Source: Limnohabitans planktonicus II-D5 | GTDB lineage: Bacteria; Pseudomonadota; Gammaproteobacteria; Burkholderiales; Burkholderiaceae_C | NCBI RefSeq assembly: GCF_001270065.2 | Contig: NZ_LFYT02000003.1 | Coordinates: forward strand, 62,001-126,000 | DNA length: 64,000 bases | Reading direction: 5' to 3' | Part shown: positions 58,361-64,000 of the stretch, piece by piece | How the letters are laid out: each line of letters starts with the position of its first letter | Position numbering within the stretch: position 1 is the stretch's first letter | Program-made: the position numbers and the translations under genes | The notes under the pieces: model-generated | Seen by the model: only the letters and a program-made list of their open reading frames with translations | Databases searched by the model: none | Told to the model about the DNA's origin: nothing

Positions 58361-59584
58361 ATGAACAGCGCCACCCCGAATTCAGCCATGCGTGGGTCCA
58401 ACCACGTCGGGATGCGCCAATTCAACGAGCGCATCGTGCTGCAGGCCATCCGTCACCACGGGGCCATCCCCAAAGCCGATTTGGCCCGCCTGACCCAGCT
58501 GTCCACCCAGACAGTGGCCATCATCGTGGGCCGTTTGCTCGACGATGGTCTGCTGCTCAAACAAGACCGGGTGCGCGGCAAGATCGGCCAGCCTTCGGTG
58601 CCGCTGTCGCTCAACCCGCAAGGGGCCTTCAGCGTGGGCATTCAGGTGGGGCGGCGCAATCTGGAGCTGTTGGTGGCCGATTTCACGGGCCAGCCGGTCC
58701 ATCGCGTAGAGGTGCTTTACGACTATCCAGACCCCGACGAGCTGTTTCAGTCCATGGCGCAAGGCTTGCAGACTTTGCAAGCACGCATGGGCGATCTCTG
58801 GCCTCGCACCGTGGGGGTGGGCCTGACCGCGCCGCTGTCGCTGCACAAATGGGCTGACCTGATGGGCGGGCAAGCCGCACAGGCCTTGGCCCTCTGGGAA
58901 CACATCGACTTGCTTGCACAAGTGCAGCGCCTGACCGATTTGCCGGTGGTGTTTGCCAAAGACACCACCGCCGCCTGCGTGGCCGAGCTGCTGCAAGGCC
59001 ATGGTCGCAGCGAGCGCAGCTTTTTGTACGTGTTTGTGGGCACCTTCATCGGAGGTGGCCTGGTGCTGTCGGGCCACATCATGAACGGAGAGCGCGGCAA
59101 CGCCGGGGCGATTGGCTCACTCCCCGTGGGTTTGGCCACGTCCGAGTCCAAGGGCTCAGGCATGCCGCCGCAGCTGCTGCAAAAAGCCTCGGGCTGGCAG
59201 CTCGAACAAGCCTTGCTGGCCGCAGACCACAACCCTTTGCTCATTCACCAAAGCGCCATCATGGATGCGGCTTATGCCGAATTCACCGGTCCGTGGATCG
59301 CCCAAGCCAGTCAAGCTTTGGCCATGACCGTGGCCAGTGCCGCCGCCTTGCTCGACCTGGACGCGGTGGTGATGGACGGCTCGCTCGGTGCACCCCTCAT
59401 GACCGCCTTGATGGCTGCCACGCAAGATGCGCTGGGCCAGTACCGGTTTGACGGCATGCACCAACCCCCGCTGTTGGCGGGGCAGGTGGGGGCGCATGCC
59501 CGTGCTTTGGGCGGGGCCTTGTTGCCGCTGCACAGCCAGTTTTTTCCGGACAAAGACATCTTCCTGAAACAGGACGCCGCATGA
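58361..59584 (+). CDS. ROK-family transcriptional regulator
   Basis: Repressor with an N-terminal winged HTH (about residues 15-75: HHGAIPKADLARLTQLSTQT) and a ROK sugar-kinase-like domain (about 85-400). It is probably the local regulator, sensing the imported sugar or its phosphate. The glucose-kinase-like GTFIGGGLVLSGHIMNGERG loop is present, but the zinc motif CxCGxxGCxE usual in ROK proteins is absent: after GNAGAIGSLPVG the sequence has no Cys. The 407-residue length is normal. Its stop overlaps the next ATG (ATGA). Confidence 0.91.
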   Translation: MNSATPNSAMRGSNHVGMRQFNERIVLQAIRHHGAIPKADLARLTQLSTQTVAIIVGRLLDDGLLLKQDRVRGKIGQPSVPLSLNPQGAFSVGIQVGRRNLELLVADFTGQPVHRVEVLYDYPDPDELFQSMAQGLQTLQARMGDLWPRTVGVGLTAPLSLHKWADLMGGQAAQALALWEHIDLLAQVQRLTDLPVVFAKDTTAACVAELLQGHGRSERSFLYVFVGTFIGGGLVLSGHIMNGERGNAGAIGSLPVGLATSESKGSGMPPQLLQKASGWQLEQALLAADHNPLLIHQSAIMDAAYAEFTGPWIAQASQALAMTVASAAALLDLDAVVMDGSLGAPLMTALMAATQDALGQYRFDGMHQPPLLAGQVGAHARALGGALLPLHSQFFPDKDIFLKQDAA

Positions 59585-60255
59585 AGTTCTACCTCGACTC
59601 GGCCGATGCAAGCCAATGGGCGCTGCCCGCAGGCTGCCCGCCTGTGCAGGGCGTGACGACCAACCCCACACTGGTCATGCAAGCCGGTTTGCCGGTCAGC
59701 CTGAGCGCTTATCTGCAATTGGTGGCGCAGGCGGGCGAGGCCCGCATGCCCGAGCTGATGCTGCAACTGCCCCGCGCCGACGTGGGCGAAGCCGCCCACT
59801 GGCTGGAAGTGCTGCTGCCTGCCGCCGTGCAGGCCCGCGTGCGCCTGAACATCAAGTTGCCGTGCCACCCCGACTGGCAGCCGGTACTGCGCGAGGTGCA
59901 GGCCTGGGGCGTGCCCACCTTGCTGACGGGCTTGTCCAACCCGGTGCAGTTGCTTTGGGCGCTGGCGCAGGGTGCCAATTTCGTCGCGCCTTATGTGGGC
60001 CGTCTGCAGGCCGATGGCCGTGATGTGTGGGCCTTGATCGAGGCTTGTGTCGCGGTACAGTCCGACGGCTTGCAACTGCTGGCCGCCAGCATCAAATCGG
60101 CCGATGTGCTCTCGCGCCTGATCGCCTGTGGTGCCCACGCGGTCACGGTGCGCCCGGAGTTTGCAGCAGGCTTGGCCACCGACCCCGTGACCCTGGATGC
60201 GATGGCGCAGTTTGACCGGGATGTGCAAGCTGGCTGGGTGCGCTCCTGTTCATGA
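59581..60255 (+). CDS. Fructose-6-phosphate aldolase / transaldolase-like protein
   Basis: A 224-residue class I aldolase of the small transaldolase (FSA/MipB) group. It begins MKFYLDSADASQW, has GVTTNPTLVMQAG, the predicted Schiff-base Lys at residue 92 in LNIKLPCHP (VKVPVT in E. coli FSA), and VAPYVGRLQADG. It might cleave a ketose phosphate from the imported sugar. The ATG overlaps the ROK stop, completing the four-gene plus-strand arm. Confidence 0.88.
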   Translation: MKFYLDSADASQWALPAGCPPVQGVTTNPTLVMQAGLPVSLSAYLQLVAQAGEARMPELMLQLPRADVGEAAHWLEVLLPAAVQARVRLNIKLPCHPDWQPVLREVQAWGVPTLLTGLSNPVQLLWALAQGANFVAPYVGRLQADGRDVWALIEACVAVQSDGLQLLAASIKSADVLSRLIACGAHAVTVRPEFAAGLATDPVTLDAMAQFDRDVQAGWVRSCS

Positions 60256-60417
60256 CAGGCAGCCTTCGGCAACAACGCTGACAAGCAAGGGGTCACAGAC
60301 TCACAGGTCCTGGCTGCACAGGCTTGTCAGGGCGGCAACAGCTTGGGTCAGTGGGCTGCGTCACAATGTGCGCCCGAGGCTGCCGCAATGGCACTTGGTA
60401 TTGAACACGAACAACAC

Positions 60418-61602
60418 ATGAGCACTGACGCATCGCATCTTCGACCCTGGCAGGTCATCATTGGCGGTATTTTTGGCTTGGTGCTGACCATCGGCCTGGC
60501 CCGTTTTGCCTACACCCCTTTATTGCCTGCTTTACAAATGCAAACCGGGCTGAACGACGCGAGTGCCGGGGCCTTGGCGGCGATCAATTACGCAGGCTAC
60601 ATGTCGGGCGCGCTGGCCGCAGCCTGGATCGACGACGTGCGCTGGCGGCACCGGCTCTACAGCATGGGCCTGTGGCTGTCACTGCTCACCGTGGCGGGCA
60701 TGGCCTTGTCGAGCTGGATGCCCGCCTGGGCGCTGTGGCGTTATCTGGGCGGTTTGTGCGGGGCCACAGGCATGTTGTTGGGTGCCGGTCTGGTGTTGGG
60801 CTGGCTGATGCGTCAAGGGCGACGGCCCGAGCTGGGGGTGCATTTCATTGGTCTGGGTCTGGGCATTGTGGTGTCGGCGGTGGGTGTTTGGGCCGTGTCC
60901 AAAATCTGGGCTTTGTGGTCAGACCAGTGGTTGGCCATGGCGGCTATCGGGTTGGTGTTTTTTGTGCCCGCCTGGGCCTGGCGGCCACCCGTGCCGCCAG
61001 CACCCGCTGTGGTCAGTGGTGCGCAGCTCTCCAATAAGGTGTCGCGCCGCTGGATGCTGACCATGGCGGGCAGCTACTTTGCCGCCGGTTGGGGCTTTGT
61101 GATCAGCGCTACTTTTACGGTGGCGATTGTGGAGCGTGAACCGGCTTTGGCCGGGCAGGGCGCACTGGCCTGGGCGCTGGTGGGTTTGGCGGCCATGCCT
61201 GCGGTGTTTTTGTGGGACAAGGTGGCCCGGCGTTGGGGTGACACACGGGCTTTGTTGTTGGCTTTTGGCTTGCAGACGGTGTCGGTGATCTTGCCTGCGT
61301 TGTCGGGGACGCTTGCGGCTGCATTGGGCGGTGCCATTGGTTACGGTGCAACTTTCATCGGGATCGTGAGCATGACGCTGGCTTTGGTGGGGCGCCGGGC
61401 GCCGCAAAACCCCGGCAAAGCCATGGCCCGCCTGACTTTGAGCTATGGGGCCGCACAAGTGATTGCGCCTGTGGTGGCCGGGGCCATGGCGCAGGCCACT
61501 GGCACATTCAAGGGGGCTCTGTGGCTCACTGCGGCTGTCATGGCGGCGGGTATGGCCTTATTGGCCACGCTGCCCAACGACACGCACAAGCCAAGGGCTT
61601 GA
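60418..61602 (+). CDS. YbfB/YjiJ-family MFS transporter
   Basis: A 394-residue major facilitator protein with about 12 membrane helices. The first helix region reads IIGGIFGLVLTIGLARFAYT, typical of the MFS_4 (YbfB/YjiJ) group, followed by GLNDASAGALAAINYAGYM. Substrate unknown; relatives are thought to export small molecules. The ATG at 60418 is preferred to an upstream in-frame start at 60343 since it leads directly into the first helix. The 162-base gap after the aldolase gene shows no clear motif, so it is probably a separate unit. Confidence 0.87.
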   Translation: MSTDASHLRPWQVIIGGIFGLVLTIGLARFAYTPLLPALQMQTGLNDASAGALAAINYAGYMSGALAAAWIDDVRWRHRLYSMGLWLSLLTVAGMALSSWMPAWALWRYLGGLCGATGMLLGAGLVLGWLMRQGRRPELGVHFIGLGLGIVVSAVGVWAVSKIWALWSDQWLAMAAIGLVFFVPAWAWRPPVPPAPAVVSGAQLSNKVSRRWMLTMAGSYFAAGWGFVISATFTVAIVEREPALAGQGALAWALVGLAAMPAVFLWDKVARRWGDTRALLLAFGLQTVSVILPALSGTLAAALGGAIGYGATFIGIVSMTLALVGRRAPQNPGKAMARLTLSYGAAQVIAPVVAGAMAQATGTFKGALWLTAAVMAAGMALLATLPNDTHKPRA

Positions 61603-61677
61603 GCCCTTGACTGCGCGGTGAGCAGCCCCAGTATTGACTGGATTGCCGGGCTTCGCTTGCAATAACTGCCTGTGGCC

Positions 61678-62385
61678 TCAGATGCCGAAACTGTGCAGCT
61701 GCACCAGGCCTTTGGGGGTCTTGAGGCTGGCCACGATGTCTGCAGGGCCGCTGTCAATGGGGATGCCTTCCAGGCCGATGGCGGCATAGGCCGTTTGCAG
61801 CTTGGCTCCGCTGGGGTGGCTCACCGTCAGACTTTGCAGGGTCACGCCCGATCGGGGCAGGCTGTTGCGCGGATGCAGGCGCAGCGGTTCGGTCGCGTCA
61901 GGTTTGCCCCATTGGATCAGGGTGGGCAGAGCACCATTGAAGAGGCGTTCGCCGTCTTCACGCACGGTGATTTGCCAGTTCAAAATACCTTTGCTGGATT
62001 TGCGGCTGGCGTGCACGATTTGGCCGCGCTCGATACCTTGCGTGCGCAGAGCATGCCGCGCGGCCTTGATGTCATCGGTGCTGGCCACAAAGGTGACGAG
62101 TCGGGGTTCATGTGCCACCGCCTTTTGCAAGATCGGATCGTCCATGTCAAACCAGCGGGCCACTTGTGTTCGCTTGGGCATCACGGCTTCGGGGTTGATG
62201 GCAATGATTTCAAAATAGGCCAGTGGATGGGCGGGCGAGGCGATTTTGAACAGGCGGTTGTGGGTGCCGTATTTTTCGTGCTCGCCGCCTGCGGCCGGTG
62301 TGATGCCCAGCGTGGCTTCACACCATGCTTGGCCTTGTTCCAGTGTGGCGGCCATGACCACCAGGTGGTCGATTTGTGTCTTCAT
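61678..62385 (-). CDS. VOC-superfamily protein (Glyoxalase_3-like)
   Basis: A 235-residue protein with two vicinal-oxygen-chelate-like halves, beginning MKTQIDHLVVMAATLEQGQ, then LGITPAAGGEHEKYGTHNRL and a metal-site-like YFEIIAINP. Members of this group are mostly uncharacterised. The ATG overlaps the stop of the NlpC/P60 gene upstream on the same strand (ATGA), so the two are cotranslated. The function cannot be stated beyond fold. Confidence 0.82.
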   Translation of the reverse strand: MKTQIDHLVVMAATLEQGQAWCEATLGITPAAGGEHEKYGTHNRLFKIASPAHPLAYFEIIAINPEAVMPKRTQVARWFDMDDPILQKAVAHEPRLVTFVASTDDIKAARHALRTQGIERGQIVHASRKSSKGILNWQITVREDGERLFNGALPTLIQWGKPDATEPLRLHPRNSLPRSGVTLQSLTVSHPSGAKLQTAYAAIGLEGIPIDSGPADIVASLKTPKGLVQLHSFGI

Positions 62386-62933
62386 GGTTTGGAGGATTCG
62401 GCTTCTACGGGCACCCTGCGGGCACCATTGAAGCGATTTTGCCAATAAGCGCTGCGCATGTCTTCAATCTTGACGGATTTGCCAGCTCTTGGGGAATGGA
62501 TGAATTTGCCGTCACCGACATAAATGCCCACGTGGCTGAAGGCACGTTTCATGGTGTTGAAAAACACCAAGTCACCGGGCTGGAGATCGCTGCGGTCAAT
62601 CACATCGGTGCTGCGAGCTTGCTCTTCTGCCCGGCGGGGCAAAATTTGGCCCACCGATTTTTCATAGAGGTGACGCACAAAACCACTGCAATCGAACCCG
62701 GAAGTTTCGCTGCTGCCGCCACGCCTGTAGGGCACGCCCAGCAAATCCATGGCCTGGGTGATGAGGCCCGTGGCCTTGTCACCGGCTTTGTCTTTGGTGT
62801 TGTAGAGGTGGCCCGTCAATTGAGACACCAAACCCTTGTCCGCCAAGGGTTTGAAGGCATCTTCGTCCACAGGGGCCGCCAGGGCGGCAGAGGACGACAA
62901 GAGCCAGAAAAGTGAAACGATGAACCTGCGCAT
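62382..62933 (-). CDS. NlpC/P60-family cell-wall hydrolase
   Basis: Secreted cysteine peptidase predicted to cut peptidoglycan stem peptides. The 183-residue precursor has a signal peptide ending SSAALAAPVDE, then the NlpC/P60 domain with the nucleophile Cys in SGFDCSGFVRHLYEK and the His in RAFSHVGIYVGDGKFIHSP. The ATG at 62933 fits the signal peptide; the frame extends to 62993. Cotranslated with the VOC gene. Confidence 0.93.
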   Translation of the reverse strand: MRRFIVSLFWLLSSSAALAAPVDEDAFKPLADKGLVSQLTGHLYNTKDKAGDKATGLITQAMDLLGVPYRRGGSSETSGFDCSGFVRHLYEKSVGQILPRRAEEQARSTDVIDRSDLQPGDLVFFNTMKRAFSHVGIYVGDGKFIHSPRAGKSVKIEDMRSAYWQNRFNGARRVPVEAESSKP

Positions 62934-63056
62934 AACGCCTGAGCATAACGGAAGTCGTTTATTGAAAATCGGGTGTACACCTTTGCTGTGCATGTTGATC
63001 GTTCATGGGGCGTGTTGGCTCCTGCGACAATCTCACCCATCAAAGATGGGGTGTTT

Positions 63057-63662
63057 ATGTTGATGGATGTTCAAGCGTGTCAGTTGGTGTTAGTCGATTT
63101 GCAAGCCAAACTCAAACCCGTAATGGTCGACGCCGACGGCGTGTGGGCCAATGCCGCCCGGTTGGCGCAGTTGGCTCAAGTGCTGGAAGTGCCGACCTGG
63201 GGCACGGAGCAAAATCCTTCCCGTTTGGGTGCCATGCCGCCTGAAATCCGCAGCCATTGCCGTCAAGTGCTGGCCAAAATGCAGTTCAGTGCTGTCGAGG
63301 AGGGCTTGGGGGAATGGCTGCAGCCTGAACCTCCTCAGGCTCTGCGTGGCAATGCGCGCAGTTTGCCGCGCCATCTGCAAAAAAACCAAGCAGCCGTGCA
63401 GGAGCGCAAGAGCATTGTGCTGGCCGGTTGTGAGGCGCACATTTGTCTGATGCAAACCGCACTCGACTTGCTGGAAGACGAGTTCGAGGTGTGGGTCGTG
63501 ACCGATGCCTGCGCATCTCGCACCGAGCGCAACCGCGATGCCGCCTATGACCGTCTGGCCGGAGCAGGGGCGGAACTGGTGACCGCCGAGATGGTGGCTT
63601 TTGAATGGTTGCGCTCGGCTGAACATCCAGACTTCAAGCTGCTGCAAAGCTTGTTCAAGTGA
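63057..63662 (+). CDS. Isochorismatase-like hydrolase
   Basis: A 201-residue cysteine-hydrolase-fold protein. The catalytic Asp is in QLVLVDLQAKLKP, the Lys in VLAKMQFSAVEE and the Cys in IVLAGCEAHICLMQTALDLL. Relatives such as YcaC are of unknown substrate. Between Lys and Cys it carries an extra polar segment rich in Gln, Arg and Pro. The start is the ATG at 63057 (or 63063); a GTG upstream at 62973 is less likely. Divergent from the NlpC/P60 gene. Confidence 0.86.
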   Translation: MLMDVQACQLVLVDLQAKLKPVMVDADGVWANAARLAQLAQVLEVPTWGTEQNPSRLGAMPPEIRSHCRQVLAKMQFSAVEEGLGEWLQPEPPQALRGNARSLPRHLQKNQAAVQERKSIVLAGCEAHICLMQTALDLLEDEFEVWVVTDACASRTERNRDAAYDRLAGAGAELVTAEMVAFEWLRSAEHPDFKLLQSLFK

Positions 63663-63739
63663 GTAAGTTGTTGCGGCTTTGAGGGTGAAGCCGGTACAGT
63701 CTTTCGGGTGACAAAGTCAGCTTCTTGCAAGTCCTTTGC

Positions 63740-63751
63740 TCATAATTATGA
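63740..63751. promoter_or_regulatory. Perfect 12-bp palindrome upstream of prpE
   Basis: TCATAATTATGA is fully self-complementary and includes a CATAAT that could be a -10 box (63741-63746). It lies 76 bases before the prpE start. Confidence 0.35.
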
Positions 63752-63826
63752 ATTCAGAAGAGTGGAGTGACTGGCCGATGGCGCACACTCGATGAATTCA
63801 TTTACGCAGGCATTCAGGAGACCTTC

Positions 63827-64000
63827 ATGGGCAGCTTTGCTGACTTTCACGCACGCTCGATCAACGACCGCGACGCTTTCTGGGCCGAGCAGGCCAAGCT
63901 GGTGGACTGGAAAGTCCAGCCCCAGCAAATTTGCGACTACAGCAATCCGCCGTTTGCCAAGTGGTTTGTGGGCGGTGAAACCAACCTCTGCCACAACGCT
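63827..64000 (+). CDS. prpE: Propionate--CoA ligase (acyl-CoA synthetase), N-terminal part
   Basis: The gene runs off the right edge; 58 residues are visible. They include ARSINDRDAFWAEQAKLVDW and SNPPFAKWFVGGETNLCHNA, the N-terminal ACAS_N region of PrpE/acetyl-CoA synthetase; the latter string is what I expect of beta-proteobacterial PrpE. It would activate propionate to propionyl-CoA using ATP. CAGGAG lies seven bases before the ATG. An acetyl-CoA synthetase is the alternative. Confidence 0.82.
   Translation, partial: MGSFADFHARSINDRDAFWAEQAKLVDWKVQPQQICDYSNPPFAKWFVGGETNLCHNA

Overview
The window reads as chromosomal core sequence of a betaproteobacterium of the order Burkholderiales, most like Comamonadaceae (Limnohabitans/Rhodoferax type). 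This rests on gene order (rpsB-tsf-pyrH-frr-cdsA-dxr-bamA-skp-lpxD-fabZ-lpxA-lpxB-rnhB, carA-carB-greA-yhbY-rlmE-ftsH-folP-glmM, rpsF-priB-rpsR-rplI-dnaB, alaA-hom-thrC-moeA-moaD-moaE-clpB), on protein sequences resembling that family, and on moderately high GC. I see no tRNA, rRNA, CRISPR array, prophage or insertion sequence.

Layout. 1-3.1 kb: a truncated unknown gene, then amidase and the NAD(P)H-hydrate repair enzyme (minus strand). 3.1-18.5 kb: translation factors and UMP kinase, then phospholipid (cdsA), isoprenoid (dxr) and outer-membrane genes (bamA, skp, lpxD, fabZ, lpxA, lpxB), followed by rnhB and an rRNA methyltransferase. 18.5-29.3 kb: carbamoyl-phosphate synthase, greA, yhbY, rlmE, ftsH, folP, glmM. 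29.4-34.9 kb: PEP synthase with its divergent regulatory kinase/phosphatase, and a sodium:solute symporter. 34.9-38 kb: ribosomal/primosomal operon and dnaB. 38-41 kb: PhoH-like ATPase, peroxiredoxin, Mth938-like protein. 41-50.3 kb: alanine/threonine biosynthesis, molybdopterin genes and the clpB chaperone. 50.4-53.8 kb: orphan thiamine-diphosphate enzyme, histone-like SWIB protein, an apparent rraA remnant, DedA protein. 53.9-60.3 kb: a divergent sugar-uptake and catabolism island (kinase, permease, binding protein facing ATPase, mutarotase, ROK regulator, transaldolase-like aldolase). 60.4-64 kb: MFS transporter, VOC protein, NlpC/P60 hydrolase, isochorismatase-like protein and the start of a propionyl-CoA synthetase gene.

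Main points of interest. (1) Between lpxA and lpxB lie a Gfo/Idh/MocA oxidoreductase and a DegT-type aminotransferase, the arrangement known for gnnA-gnnB of Acidithiobacillus, which make UDP-GlcNAc3N. This predicts lipid A carrying amide-linked acyl chains at position 3. The neighbouring LpxA has changes at positions equivalent to E. coli His160 and Gly173. (2) uppS and rseP, which normally sit in this cluster, are both missing from their usual slots; a terminator fills one and a structured bamA leader the other. (3) The sugar island splits one ABC transporter across a divergent promoter region that carries a clear 21-bp palindrome, a likely ROK operator. (4) A 70-codon ORF at 52.9 kb looks like an internally deleted, frameshifted rraA. 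(5) A 27-bp-arm REP-like hairpin lies between the sugar permease and binding-protein genes.
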